Shown one piece after another: positions 6,683-13,999 of a stretch of DNA of 35,457 bases. The stretch's first letter is position 1, and each line of letters starts with the position of its first letter. The stretch covers positions 1-35,457 of the forward strand of contig QXXF01000030.1 in assembly GCA_009911365.1 (NCBI GenBank), in the 5' to 3' direction. Source of the DNA: Clostridiales bacterium (GTDB lineage Bacteria; Bacillota; Clostridia; Peptostreptococcales; Anaerovoracaceae). The translations under genes and the position numbers were made by a program. Under the pieces are notes generated by a model, which made no database searches, was not told where the DNA came from, and was given only the letters and a program-made list of their open reading frames with translations.

Positions 6683-7342
6683 CTATATAATATCACTTTG
6701 AAAAGCGATCGCTTTGCCCAATATGCGAATATGATCTAACTCTTCACCCTCATAAGCATACGGCCTGTACTTCGGGTTTTCCGCTTGTAGCATCAGCCGG
6801 TTTCTGTCCCTTTCATAATAAACTCTCTTCAATGTGGCTTCATCGTCAATTATCACGGCGGCGATTTCTCCGTTTTCCACGATATCCTGCTTTTTTATGA
6901 ACACAATGTCCCCGTCATTGATTCTTGCGCCTATCATGCTGTCCCCTTTAGCTTTCAGGCAGAAATCCGCGTCTATGTCCGTTCCAGCGAGGACATAGCT
7001 TTCTCTGTCTTCGTTCGCATAGATCGGTTGTCCACACGCAATATCGCCCAAGAGCGGGATTCTTTTGGTTTCAATTGGGTAGATGTTATCAAAATCAGAG
7101 ATGTCCAGATTCCTATTTGAGTTTATGGTATTGTCGGCATCTTCCCATCCCATTAAATAGGCGGGAGACACGTTGAGCGCCGTGGCAACTTTAGCAATTT
7201 TGTCCCTGCGCATGTTGGCTATTACTCCGTTTTCCCATTTTCTGACGGTGCTTTTGCCGACACCGACTTTATTACCAAGGTCTTCAAGTGTCATTCCCTG
7301 TTCGGTTCGTAATTTTTTTATAAGCATTCCCATGTTGTCCAT
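6683..7342 (-). CDS. CI/LexA-type phage repressor with HTH and S24 self-cleavage domain
   Basis: This 219-residue repressor has an XRE helix-turn-helix (residues about 7-64; LGNKVGVGKSTVRKWENG) and a C-terminal S24 peptidase domain. The predicted cleavage bond is Cys103-Gly104 in DIACGQ, the nucleophile Ser135 in KGDSMIG, and the general base Lys172 in ATLKRV. SOS-induced RecA filaments should trigger self-cleavage and induction; this follows from the family. I start at the ATG at 7342 because TTGGAGG lies about seven bases upstream; the longer frame to 7366 lacks a ribosome binding site. It should bind the GTGTCTNAAAAGACAC sites to its right and hold the lysogenic state. Confidence 0.93.
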   Translation of the reverse strand: MDNMGMLIKKLRTEQGMTLEDLGNKVGVGKSTVRKWENGVIANMRRDKIAKVATALNVSPAYLMGWEDADNTINSNRNLDISDFDNIYPIETKRIPLLGDIACGQPIYANEDRESYVLAGTDIDADFCLKAKGDSMIGARINDGDIVFIKKQDIVENGEIAAVIIDDEATLKRVYYERDRNRLMLQAENPKYRPYAYEGEELDHIRILGKAIAFQSDII

Positions 7343-7366
7343 AACCTTAACCTCCAATTTAATCAT

Positions 7367-7395
7367 AGTATAACATAAATGTGTCCTTTTCGCAA
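7367..7395 (-). promoter_or_regulatory. Repressor-maintenance promoter (leftward)
   Basis: On the minus strand TTGCGA (7395-7390) and TATACT (7372-7367) are separated by 17 bases and lead straight to the repressor gene. A partial operator-like sequence (GTGTCCTTTT, 7381-7390) lies inside the spacer and may allow autoregulation. Confidence 0.75.
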
Positions 7396-7421
7396 CATAA
7401 TTAATGAATATCGTAAAAAAA

Positions 7422-7437
7422 GTGTCTCAAAAGACAA
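7422..7437. promoter_or_regulatory. Repressor operator O1
   Basis: GTGTCTCAAAAGACAA is an imperfect copy of the 16-bp palindrome found twice more nearby. It lies between the two divergent promoters, just upstream of the PR -35 box. Confidence 0.8.
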
Positions 7438-7444
7438 AAAAGGG

Positions 7445-7473
7445 TTGACAGTCCTATGCTGATGGTGTATAGT
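7445..7473 (+). promoter_or_regulatory. Early rightward promoter PR
   Basis: Consensus TTGACA (7445-7450) and TATAGT (7468-7473) have a 17-base spacer. An operator lies just upstream (7422-7437) and another just downstream at the start point (7478-7493), so repressor binding would block it from both sides. It drives the Cro-like gene and the early operon. Confidence 0.87.
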
Positions 7474-7477
7474 TGAT

Positions 7478-7493
7478 GTGTCTTAAAAGACAC
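7478..7493. promoter_or_regulatory. Repressor operator O2
   Basis: GTGTCTTAAAAGACAC has perfect 6-bp arms (GTGTCT/AGACAC) around a four-base centre. It covers the expected transcription start of PR, 56 bases from O1. Confidence 0.85.
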
Positions 7494-7512
7494 AAAGAAA
7501 GGAGGGAGACGT

Positions 7513-7719
7513 ATGGATAAATATAAGCTTGAGTATGAAATGAAAAAGCGTAGTATAAGTAAAGAACAGCTGTGCCAAGAGATTCATATGAGTAGATCGG
7601 CATTTTATCGGAAGTGCAACGGGATATCTGAGTTTACACAGAGCGAGATTCAAGCTATCATTGATTATTTGGGGATCGAATCTCCTGTAGGAATTTTTTT
7701 TGCGAACAATGTGTCTTAA
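7513..7719 (+). CDS. Cro-like small HTH protein
   Basis: The 68-residue protein is almost entirely a helix-turn-helix (SKEQLCQEIHMSRSAFYRKCNG, about residues 17-38, with recognition helix SRSAFYRK) plus a short C-terminal helix and tail. It is the first gene rightward from PR, divergent from the S24 repressor, which is the Cro position; it resembles DUF739-type phage regulators. GGAGGGAGACGT precedes the ATG. Its last codons form operator O3, so protein coding and operator are superimposed. Direct opposition to the repressor is inferred from position. Confidence 0.85.
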   Translation: MDKYKLEYEMKKRSISKEQLCQEIHMSRSAFYRKCNGISEFTQSEIQAIIDYLGIESPVGIFFANNVS

Positions 7720-7726
7720 AAGACAC
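7711..7726. promoter_or_regulatory. Distal repressor operator O3 at the end of the Cro-like gene
   Basis: GTGTCTTAAAAGACAC is identical to O2 and lies 233 bases downstream. It spells the last two codons and the stop codon of the Cro-like gene. An exact 16-base copy at this distance suggests repressor looping or a roadblock; looping is inference. Confidence 0.75.
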
Positions 7727-7745
7727 TGTAAACAAGCAAAAAATT

Positions 7746-7761
7746 CCTGTGGAACCACAGG
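7746..7761. promoter_or_regulatory. Perfect inverted repeat in the leader of the next early gene
   Basis: CCTGTGG AA CCACAGG is a perfect palindrome 19 bases before the ATG at 7780 and directly upstream of its ribosome binding site. There is no T run, so it is not a classical terminator. It could be an RNA hairpin that shapes translation or another protein-binding site. Confidence 0.45.
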
Positions 7762-7779
7762 TTAGAAAGAGAGGTAAAA

Positions 7780-8475
7780 ATGCAGAATTTAGAAGTTATC
7801 GCAGGCGGGGCGAAAGAAAAGGCGGACTGCAGGCCAACCCGTACGCACTATGAAAAGGCCATAGAAAAAGCCTTGGAAGAGTACGTGAAACAATGTGGAA
7901 AAATGACGTTTGACGAGGCGGCAAATCAGTTCTCGGAAAGCTTCCGCAAGCTAGTTTACGCAGGTGTAAAAAGCGTTGGCAAAATAGAAAGCAAAGATCT
8001 TGACGCGAATGAAAATCTTGTCCATGCAACCTATGAATACATAGAATACTTATTCGACACGTTCGGCGCAATGACACCGAGGCAGGTCACGCAGTTGTTC
8101 CCGATCAGCAAGACCTATGACGGAGACCGCTGGGGAACAAAAGACTATTATTACGCGATGGAAGAGGTCCGCAAAATTGGACTCGATAACGTCATCGGAA
8201 GAGACAAGGCACCTGAATTCCTGATGGAATACCATAACGAGGACATTAAGGAATTCATGATCATGTTCATGATGGTCATTAGCCGGATGCGGGTTCTGCA
8301 AGGCGGGAGAGACCCGCTAGAGGAATTTCTTGAAGAAAATGGAGTTGCGACTTATTCCTATTACGAAAACGAGGGAATCATGGTCAACCGCCAGACAGGA
8401 GAAGTGACGAAGGTGGAGAAGCCTAGAACGAGAGTGCCGAAGTATATGAAAGTCATTGAAGGAGGATTGAACTAA
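7780..8475 (+). CDS. Early phage protein of unknown function
   Basis: This 231-residue soluble, acidic protein has no signal peptide or membrane segment. The middle contains MTPRQVTQLFPISKTYDG followed by YYAMEEVRKIG, resembling a conserved hypothetical early protein of Bacillota phages. The family function is not known to me. GAGAGG lies upstream of the ATG, and the gene overlaps the next by one base (TAATG), so the two are likely translated together. It belongs to the PR early operon with the ORF6N/ORF6C antirepressor. Confidence 0.75.
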   Translation: MQNLEVIAGGAKEKADCRPTRTHYEKAIEKALEEYVKQCGKMTFDEAANQFSESFRKLVYAGVKSVGKIESKDLDANENLVHATYEYIEYLFDTFGAMTPRQVTQLFPISKTYDGDRWGTKDYYYAMEEVRKIGLDNVIGRDKAPEFLMEYHNEDIKEFMIMFMMVISRMRVLQGGRDPLEEFLEENGVATYSYYENEGIMVNRQTGEVTKVEKPRTRVPKYMKVIEGGLN

Positions 8476-9248
8476 TGAATGAAATCATGAAAATTGGAAA
8501 TCAGGAAATCAAAGTGAAAGAGTACAAAGGTCAGAGAGTGGTCACATTTAAAGACATTGACCTGTGTCATGAAAGGCCGGAGGGGACAGCAAGAAAACGG
8601 TTCAACGATAACAAGAAGCATTTCATAGAAAGCGAGGATTTCTTTAAAATAACGCCGTCCGAATTTCGGACAGCGATTGGAGAAATGGACTCTAGGCAGC
8701 AGAATGACATTACACTTATTACCCAACAAGGTTACACGATGCTGACAAAATCCCTCACGGACGATCTGGCCTGGGCGGTCCAGCGTGAGCTGGTGAACAA
8801 TTATTTCAACAAACCGGACACGCCCGATATCTCTTCGCTGTCCCCGCAGACGCAAGCCATGCTTAGCCAGACCCAGGCCATGGTCAAGCTTGAACTGCGG
8901 CAGAACCAGCAAGCGGAGGAATTAGAGAGAGTCAACGCCGACTTGCAGGAATTCAAGCAGGACATCCCGCTTTTGGGCGTGGAAGAAATCAAAGTTTCCA
9001 ACGCGGTGAAAAAGAAAGGCGTTGACTGCCTGGGCGGGAAGCAATCAGCCGCCTATGGCGACAATTCCATCAGAGGCAAAGTTTACGCCGACATTCACAG
9101 GCAACTCAAGCGAGAATTTGGAGTGACGACCTACAAGGCGATCAAACGGAGGGAATGCGATTTAGCCATCGGAGTGGTGGAAGCTTACGAACTTCCACGC
9201 GTCCTGCAAGAAGAAATCAACGCGGCGAACAGACAAATCATCATGTAA
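8475..9248 (+). CDS. ORF6N/ORF6C-domain antirepressor-like protein
   Basis: This 257-residue protein has an N-terminal ORF6N domain (about residues 1-110; VVTFKDIDLCHERPEGTARKRF and LTDDLAWAVQRELVNNYF), a short helical linker, and a C-terminal ORF6C domain (about 165-255). ORF6N proteins are phage antirepressors or DNA-binding regulators whose C-terminal module may vary. It is translationally coupled to the preceding gene. It could counter the S24 repressor or act in early regulation; the actual partner is unknown. It is one of two full antirepressor-like genes in this prophage. Confidence 0.85.
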   Translation: MNEIMKIGNQEIKVKEYKGQRVVTFKDIDLCHERPEGTARKRFNDNKKHFIESEDFFKITPSEFRTAIGEMDSRQQNDITLITQQGYTMLTKSLTDDLAWAVQRELVNNYFNKPDTPDISSLSPQTQAMLSQTQAMVKLELRQNQQAEELERVNADLQEFKQDIPLLGVEEIKVSNAVKKKGVDCLGGKQSAAYGDNSIRGKVYADIHRQLKREFGVTTYKAIKRRECDLAIGVVEAYELPRVLQEEINAANRQIIM

Positions 9249-9361
9249 AATTGACGAGGTAATAAGTTACTGCAAAGACTTTGACATTGAATACGTTCCA
9301 TCAGAGGAGATACGGAGAATAACGGAAATGTGGGTGGTAGAAAGGTGATTGGATTCACGGG
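9249..9361 (+). other. Short gene-poor interval with a start-less open frame
   Basis: A 33-codon open stretch runs to a TGA at 9346-9348 with a plausible protein-like composition (YCKDFDIEYVPSEEIRRITE), but it has no start codon with a ribosome binding site. It could be the decayed end of a gene or chance. Nothing else is seen here. Confidence 0.3.
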
Positions 9362-9820
9362 TTAGTCATCATTATTCATTTGGTGTAATTTGAACTCAAA
9401 GTATAAAAAAGCATCTTCGATGAGGTTCAAAAAATCTACAGATTTAAATGTAAACATTTCGACACCATCTTTCAAAACAGAGATTTCCTTATCAATGTCA
9501 AAATGGCGAATATTTACATTATCTGCTTCACCAAACCATAATAATGAAAAAAGCCGTTCAGCTAGAAGAATTAACAATTGAAATCGGTTGCTTTGCTTTT
9601 CGAGAGTATTAACATGCTGTAAAATATTTTCATCTAACAAATATAATGCAGGTACTTGTAGTGCGTTTGCTATTTTTTCAAGGGTTGAAAATTTTATATT
9701 AGTTTTATCATTTTCAAACATAGCAATAGCAGATTGCGTCATACCTAATTTTTTACCAAGTTCTTTTTGTGTCATATTTGCAGCTTTACGAGCTTCTTTT
9801 ATATTTGCACCTATAGTCAT
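9362..9820 (-). CDS. Second XRE-family repressor, no protease domain
   Basis: The 152-residue protein has a classical N-terminal XRE helix-turn-helix (residues about 5-60; MTQKELGKKLGMTQSAIAMFENDKT) and an alpha-helical C-terminal part of unknown type that lacks S24 motifs. The frame stays open to 10063, but GAGGTG seven bases before the ATG at 9820 fixes the start. It faces a Cro-like gene across a 142-base AT-rich region with repeated operators. It therefore forms a second repressor switch inside the early region and should not be inactivated by RecA-type cleavage. Confidence 0.85.
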   Translation of the reverse strand: MTIGANIKEARKAANMTQKELGKKLGMTQSAIAMFENDKTNIKFSTLEKIANALQVPALYLLDENILQHVNTLEKQSNRFQLLILLAERLFSLLWFGEADNVNIRHFDIDKEISVLKDGVEMFTFKSVDFLNLIEDAFLYFEFKLHQMNNDD

Positions 9821-9839
9821 GTCAATCACCTCATAATAA

Positions 9840-9918
9840 ATAGTACTATAATTTTGAAGAAATATCAATAAAAATTTATAAAAAACGTATTGACATAAAT
9901 AAAAAATTATTATAAACT
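9840..9918. promoter_or_regulatory. Divergent promoters of the second switch
   Basis: Leftward: TTGATA (9868-9863) and TACTAT (9845-9840) with a 17-base spacer. Rightward: TTGACA (9890-9895) and TAAACT (9913-9918) with a 17-base spacer. Both fit sigma-A well and serve the repressor at 9362-9820 and the Cro-like gene at 9963. Confidence 0.72.
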
Positions 9919-9941
9919 CAAAACATAAATAAAAATTTATG
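9866..9941. promoter_or_regulatory. Three related operator-like repeats of the second switch
   Basis: CATAAAT AAAA ATTTATG (9924-9941) is a perfect palindrome. Imperfect versions lie at 9866-9880 (CAATAAAAATTTATA) and 9894-9913 (CATAAATAAAAAATTATTAT). They overlap both promoters and differ completely from the GTGTCT operators of the first switch, so each repressor probably has its own sites. AT richness lowers certainty for the imperfect copies. Confidence 0.62.
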
Positions 9942-9962
9942 AAAACAGAGGGGAGGATGAAG

Positions 9963-10160
9963 ATGAAATTGAATAGACAAGCCATTGATTTGCGTAGGGC
10001 GCAACAATGTATTTCTATTGCAATGCTCGCACGTAGAGCTGGCATTAGCGCTTCAAGTATCAATAATGGTTATAAAAAAGGAGTGACAGCTGTCGTAGCA
10101 GGAAAAATTGCAAGAGCCTTAGAAGTGGATCCGGAAGAGATTATTTTGAAAGAAGAATAA
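9963..10160 (+). CDS. Cro-like HTH protein of the second switch
   Basis: The 65-residue protein is a compact XRE-type DNA-binding domain (MLARRAGISASSINNGYKKG with a helix-turn-helix, then ALEVDPEEI). Earlier ATG codons at 9939 and 9957 are in frame, but GAGGGGAGG at 9948-9956 is correctly spaced only for the ATG at 9963. It is transcribed divergently from the second repressor and lies 18 bases ahead of the AntA/KilAC antirepressor gene, presumably in the same operon. Confidence 0.82.
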   Translation: MKLNRQAIDLRRAQQCISIAMLARRAGISASSINNGYKKGVTAVVAGKIARALEVDPEEIILKEE

Positions 10161-10178
10161 GAAAGAGAGGTTAAAGCA

Positions 10179-10946
10179 ATGAACAACTTAACTATGATCG
10201 AAAATGGATTAGTTCCTGTGTATATTACCGACACAGGCGAAAGGGTCGTGTACGGGACAGAGTTACATAACGGGCTTGGAGTAAACAGCAATTACCGGGA
10301 CTGGATTAAAAATCGTATCAATGATTGTGATGCGGTGGAACATGAAGACTATGAAGGCGATAAAATTTTAGCGCCTTCCGGGCAGAAGCGACAAGAACAT
10401 GTCATCAAGTTAGCCATAGCAAAAGAAATGGCCATGTTGGAACGCAACGATCAAGGAAAACAGGTAAGACGATATTTCATCAACCTTGAAACGAAATGGA
10501 ACAGTCCAGAAATGATCATGAAGAGGGCGCTCGAATTTGCTGACGCGAAGGTGAAAGAACTGGAAAGCCAAGTGGAAGAAAGCCGTCCGGCGGTCATATT
10601 CGCTAACGCAGTGTCAGCGTCACAGGATTGCATATTAGTGCGGGAATTGGCGAAATTCCTTAAGCAGAACGGCGTGGACATTGGACAAAACAAGCTTTTT
10701 GCGTGGCTTAGAGAAAACGGTTATCTGATTAAACAGAAAGGCGATGACTGGAACACGCCCACGCAGAAAAGCATGGACCTGGAACTTTTTGAAGTGGAAG
10801 AGGCTGTGTTTACCCGTGCCGATGGAACCACAAAGACAAAACCGACAACCAAGGTCACGGGAAAGGGGCAGCAGTATTTCATCAATAAGTTCTTGGAAAA
10901 CCAAAATACGAAAGTCATAGAAGGATGCCACGCGAGGTATCAGTAA
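10179..10946 (+). CDS. AntA/KilAC antirepressor
   Basis: This 255-residue protein has an AntA/AntB domain (about residues 10-105; VPVYITDTGERVVYGTELHN, RDWIKNRI and AIAKEMAMLERNDQGKQVRRYF) and a KilAC DNA-binding domain (about 130-240; CILVRELAKFLKQNGVDIGQ with YLIKQKGDDWNTPTQKSMDL). Antirepressors of this class relieve lysogenic repression, by binding the repressor or indirectly. AGAGAGG precedes the ATG. It follows the second Cro-like gene and is the intact counterpart of the remnant at 4785-5077. Which repressor it targets cannot be told from sequence. Confidence 0.9.
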   Translation: MNNLTMIENGLVPVYITDTGERVVYGTELHNGLGVNSNYRDWIKNRINDCDAVEHEDYEGDKILAPSGQKRQEHVIKLAIAKEMAMLERNDQGKQVRRYFINLETKWNSPEMIMKRALEFADAKVKELESQVEESRPAVIFANAVSASQDCILVRELAKFLKQNGVDIGQNKLFAWLRENGYLIKQKGDDWNTPTQKSMDLELFEVEEAVFTRADGTTKTKPTTKVTGKGQQYFINKFLENQNTKVIEGCHARYQ

Positions 10947-10991
10947 AGGGCCGATCCCAAAAAGGTAGCAAACCTATGAAAGGAGAAAATC

Positions 10992-11195
10992 ATGCAGCGG
11001 ATCAGGACGATAGACAAAGCCTACGACGAACTCAAAGCCAAAGACCCGGAAACGGCGATCAGCCGGCACCTGGTTCGTCAGATGGTGAAACAAGGCGTGG
11101 TCCCCAGCCTGCCGTCAGGAAACAAGCGGCTGGTCGACGTGGACGTGCTGGAAGAAAGAATCAGAAAAATAGTGACAGGAGGCACGATAGAATGA
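10992..11195 (+). CDS. Small DNA-binding protein, excisionase-like
   Basis: The 67-residue protein has a winged-helix/HTH_17-like layout: a helical start, then TAISRHLVRQMVKQGVVPSLPSGNKRLVDVDVLEERI. The glycine-asparagine turn followed by a short strand and helix is typical of MerR-like excisionases. AAAGGAGAAAATC lies before the ATG. It overlaps the next gene by four bases (ATGA). It may be the excisionase or an early regulator; it is far from int, which is not unusual. Confidence 0.65.
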   Translation: MQRIRTIDKAYDELKAKDPETAISRHLVRQMVKQGVVPSLPSGNKRLVDVDVLEERIRKIVTGGTIE

Positions 11196-11413
11196 AAATC
11201 ATTTGCACGAAAGAAGAATACACGAGGATGGTGGCGCAGTGCGCGAGAAACAACACAAATTTAGCGATTAGAGACGATCCACCCCAGTGTGAAACCTGTG
11301 TCCTTTTCGACATGTGCCGAACGGCGGATTGGCAGAGCGACCGAGTAGGCGTTGATTACGCGACAGGCGACGGTCACTTGTTCTTGTGTGACATAACGGA
11401 AATCCGTGAATGA
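11192..11413 (+). CDS. Small cysteine-containing phage protein, function unknown
   Basis: The 73-residue protein has a central CETCVLFDMC motif and two further cysteines (one near the start, one near the end), suggesting a small zinc-binding or redox fold. No known family is recognised. It overlaps both neighbours by four bases (ATGA junctions at 11192 and 11410), so it is embedded in a translationally coupled replication operon. Confidence 0.7.
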   Translation: MKIICTKEEYTRMVAQCARNNTNLAIRDDPPQCETCVLFDMCRTADWQSDRVGVDYATGDGHLFLCDITEIRE

Positions 11414-12072
11414 AACGAAAGGCTCGGACGGCCATGAAATACGACAACGGGACGATCGCCCTATGGAGAAAATTTCTGGATTGGGAATGGTATGAAGACG
11501 TGAACACGAAAGCGGTGTTTCTTCACCTGCTGCTCACGGCCAACTGGAAAGACAAAAGATGGAAAGGGATCCTTATAAAGCGAGGGCAGAGATGGGCTTC
11601 CAGGAACACATTGGCACAGGAAACGGGGCTTTCAGAGCAAAAGATAAGGACCGCTTTGAGGCATCTGGAAGCGACCGGAGAAATAACCATCAAAGCAACC
11701 AGCCAAGGAACGCTCATAAACGTTGAAAAATACAGCGATTATCAGATTCAAAGCGGCGAAGCCGACCAACGGGCCAACCAGCGAAGCAACCAACGGCCAA
11801 CCAGCGACCAACCACTACTGAATAAAGATAATAATAATAATAATATAAAGGGAACCAAAATCCCGCCTTCTAGGGAAGACGTTCAGCGGTACATATCGGA
11901 GAAAAGTTATCATGTGGACGCTGACGAATGGTTCGATTTCTATGAGTCGAAAGGATGGGTGGTCGGCAAGACGAAAATGAAAAATTGGAAAGCGTCAGTG
12001 AGGACTTGGGAAAAGACTTGGGAGCGCGAGAACCAGAAAAGCGAGCCCGCGGGCTTCAAAGAACTGCGATGA
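11410..12072 (+). CDS. Phage replication initiation protein (winged-helix N-terminus)
   Basis: This 220-residue protein has an N-terminal winged-helix domain like phage replisome organisers (about residues 9-115; ALWRKFLDWEWYEDVNTKAVFLHLL and NTLAQETGLSEQKIRTALRHLEATGEI). A Gln/Asn-rich linker (about 118-150) follows, then a helical C-terminal segment ending in a tryptophan-rich DnaD-like part (DEWFDFYESKGWVVGKTKMKNWKASVRTWEK). It should bind the origin and load the helicase encoded next. The linker DNA contains repeats and a short AT-rich run, as in phages whose origin lies within the initiator gene. An internal ATG at 11434 is an alternative start. Confidence 0.8.
   Translation: MKRKARTAMKYDNGTIALWRKFLDWEWYEDVNTKAVFLHLLLTANWKDKRWKGILIKRGQRWASRNTLAQETGLSEQKIRTALRHLEATGEITIKATSQGTLINVEKYSDYQIQSGEADQRANQRSNQRPTSDQPLLNKDNNNNNIKGTKIPPSREDVQRYISEKSYHVDADEWFDFYESKGWVVGKTKMKNWKASVRTWEKTWERENQKSEPAGFKELR
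11764..11850. other. Candidate phage replication origin inside the initiator gene
   Basis: Two near-identical direct repeats lie at about 11765-11786 and 11789-11809: ACCAACGGGCCAACCAGCGA and ACCAACGGCCAACCAGCGA. A third partial ACCA-containing unit follows. Immediately after comes a run of ATA/AAT triplets at 11821-11846, a likely melting element. Iterons next to an AT-rich tract in the initiator coding sequence match the lambda-O style origin. Codon-level repetition of Asn/Gln could produce the same picture by chance. Confidence 0.5.
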
Positions 12073-12084
12073 AAGGAGGAAAAA

Positions 12085-13338
12085 ATGGCAAACGAAGAAA
12101 GCGAAAAAATCCTATTGGGTTCCTGGCTGCTTGGACACAATCGAGAACACATCAAAGACTTCTCGGCGGAGGACTTCAACCACCACAGAACAACGTTCCG
12201 AGCGATCCAACAATCCTGGGAAGAAAAACAAAAAATAGACCCAGTGGAAGTCTCGGGGAAAGCCGGCGTTTCCGTGGCGGAAACCATGGGAATGACCAGC
12301 CTGTACCAGCCCAGCTTTTACGACGGGGCCCACAGGCAGGTGAAACTGAACCGGCTCAAGCGTCTGCTCAAAGGAATCGGCCGAGAAAGCGACTTGGAGG
12401 CGGCCACCAGAAGGCTGATCGAGGAAGTGGACAAGCTGGACGTGGAAGGCGCGGAAGAGCCCCCGGACTTCATACAAAACTTCATCGAGGAACTTGACCG
12501 CAGGGCGAAACAAGAGCCCTTGAAGTTCGGCATGAGCGTCCTGGACAAAACCACAGGCGGCGTCAGACCGCAAGAACTGACCACGCTGGCGGCCCGCCCG
12601 GCGGTGGGGAAATCGGCCATGGCCCTGCAAATCGCCTTGAACGCCGCCAGACAGGGCAAAAGAACGTTGTTCTTTTCAGCGGAAATGAACGACACGCAGA
12701 TCGCGGAAAGGCTGTTTTGCAGGGAAAGCGAAGTCAGCCAGCGGAGCCTCAAACGGGGCATGGTGAACGAAAACCGGAAAGTCCAGCGGGAAGAATGGGA
12801 AAAGTTCCAAGAAGGCCTGAACAAACTGGAAAAGATCAAGCCCAACCTGATCTTGCAAGTGCGGACCAGAAAACTGTCACAAGTGAAACGGTCCATCGTC
12901 CGCCACAAGCCGGATTTAGTCATCATCGACCAGCTCTCCCTGCTCACGGAAGACAAGGCGTTCAGAACCGTCAGGGAACGGTTTTCCCACATGACCGTGA
13001 ACCTGAAAGCCATGGCCATGGATTTGAACGTGCCGATCGTCCTTCTGGCGCAGATCAACAGGGACGCGCAGGAAGAGATCCCCACGCTGGCCAACCTGAA
13101 AGAATCGGGGAGCATCGAAGAAGACAGCGACAACGTGATCATGCTGCACCGGCTGACCAAAAAGCAGGCGGACAAAAGCGAACGGTACTACGACTACGAG
13201 GAAATGACGGAAAGGGGGCTGTGGCCGGTGCTGGTGAAAGTGGAAAAACAGCGCAACGGGCAGACCGGCGGCATTTACGCCGTTTACAAAGGAGCCAAAT
13301 TCACTTTTTACGAAACGGAAAGGAGAGAGACGGAATGA
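12085..13338 (+). CDS. DnaB-type replicative DNA helicase
   Basis: This 417-residue protein is a DnaB-like hexameric helicase that unwinds the phage replication fork. The N-terminal helical domain spans about residues 1-100. The RecA-like domain has Walker A ARPAVGKSA (Lys176), a SAEM segment, Walker B LVIIDQLSLL (Asp282) and a QINRDA sensor-like motif near residue 320, followed by an SGSIEEDSD stretch typical of the family. AAAGGAGG precedes the ATG. It is immediately downstream of the initiator and overlaps the next gene by four bases. Length and motifs are complete. Confidence 0.93.
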   Translation: MANEESEKILLGSWLLGHNREHIKDFSAEDFNHHRTTFRAIQQSWEEKQKIDPVEVSGKAGVSVAETMGMTSLYQPSFYDGAHRQVKLNRLKRLLKGIGRESDLEAATRRLIEEVDKLDVEGAEEPPDFIQNFIEELDRRAKQEPLKFGMSVLDKTTGGVRPQELTTLAARPAVGKSAMALQIALNAARQGKRTLFFSAEMNDTQIAERLFCRESEVSQRSLKRGMVNENRKVQREEWEKFQEGLNKLEKIKPNLILQVRTRKLSQVKRSIVRHKPDLVIIDQLSLLTEDKAFRTVRERFSHMTVNLKAMAMDLNVPIVLLAQINRDAQEEIPTLANLKESGSIEEDSDNVIMLHRLTKKQADKSERYYDYEEMTERGLWPVLVKVEKQRNGQTGGIYAVYKGAKFTFYETERRETE

Positions 13339-13796
13339 GACGAAAATATGATTTCAACGATTTGAAAAAATTCAAATACCCGAACCTGGTGGCGGAGTTC
13401 ATGGAAACGGGATACAGCGTCTGCACGCTGTCGGACCACATGGGACTCGGGAGGCGGGAAGAGAACGATCCGCTGATGAAAGCGAAGCTGTTCGGAGAAG
13501 AGGACATCCTCACGACCGAGGCGCTCGGGCTGGCCGGACTTTTTGGATGCGGTTTGGATTATCTTTTTGACAATGAGCTGTGTGTGGCCGGTCCTTGTCC
13601 CTTGGCGTACGTCAGGCATTTGGAGAGCAACATGCGGCAGGAGAAGGAATTGAAAAAAATCCATATGAAAGAGCTGATCTGCGACACGCTGGACAGGTTG
13701 GAAGAGTCGGACGAAGGTTTCATCGAACGGCTGCATGCCATTCTGTCGAGGCGAGAGGAAAGAAAACACGGCAAGAGGCGGGAGGCACATAAATGA
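13335..13796 (+). CDS. Phage protein with a degenerate HTH-like N-terminus
   Basis: The 153-residue product begins with a region resembling small phage DNA-binding proteins (YPNLVAEFMETGYSVCTLSDHMGLG, then ALGLAGLFGCGLDYLF), suggesting an XRE-type fold with an inserted segment. The second half is charged and helical. It overlaps the helicase stop by four bases and the next gene by four bases. The open frame extends far upstream inside the helicase gene, but the start is set by the ATGA junction. Function unknown; a regulator is plausible. Confidence 0.7.
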   Translation: MRRKYDFNDLKKFKYPNLVAEFMETGYSVCTLSDHMGLGRREENDPLMKAKLFGEEDILTTEALGLAGLFGCGLDYLFDNELCVAGPCPLAYVRHLESNMRQEKELKKIHMKELICDTLDRLEESDEGFIERLHAILSRREERKHGKRREAHK

Positions 13797-13999
13797 AAAT
13801 CACGGAGCTTGATTCAAAGGGATTGAGAAAAGCGATAGGAAACGCTGAACCTGGCACGTATAGCGAGAATTACAAAAACATTGACGAGGTCATGTCTTAT
13901 GATTTCGCCAAGGACGAGGTGATGAAAATAGTGAACGTGTTCAACCTCGGCGTGGCCATAGGCAAGAACCAGGAAAGAAACAGGAGGAAACGGAAATGA
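13793..13999 (+). CDS. Small phage protein of unknown function
   Basis: The 68-residue hydrophilic protein shows no recognisable domain; it ends in a basic cluster (NRRKRK). It is coupled to both neighbours by four-base overlaps, which supports it as a real gene of the early operon. The weakly helical part FAKDEVMKIVNVFNLGVAIG may pack as one helix. Confidence 0.65.
   Translation: MKITELDSKGLRKAIGNAEPGTYSENYKNIDEVMSYDFAKDEVMKIVNVFNLGVAIGKNQERNRRKRK

Noticed and set aside
9821-10063. N-terminal extension of the second repressor frame
   Set aside because: It crosses the divergent promoters and operators and overlaps the Cro-like gene; GAGGTG supports the start at 9820.
10925-11413. 162-residue basic frame over the excisionase-like gene
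   Set aside because: It is low-complexity Arg/Gly/Gln-rich sequence in an alternative frame of two coupled small genes with good starts; only its last part (11192-11413) is a real gene.
11764-11815. CRISPR-like array
   Set aside because: Only two to three short repeats without regular unique spacers, located inside a coding sequence; origin iterons fit better.
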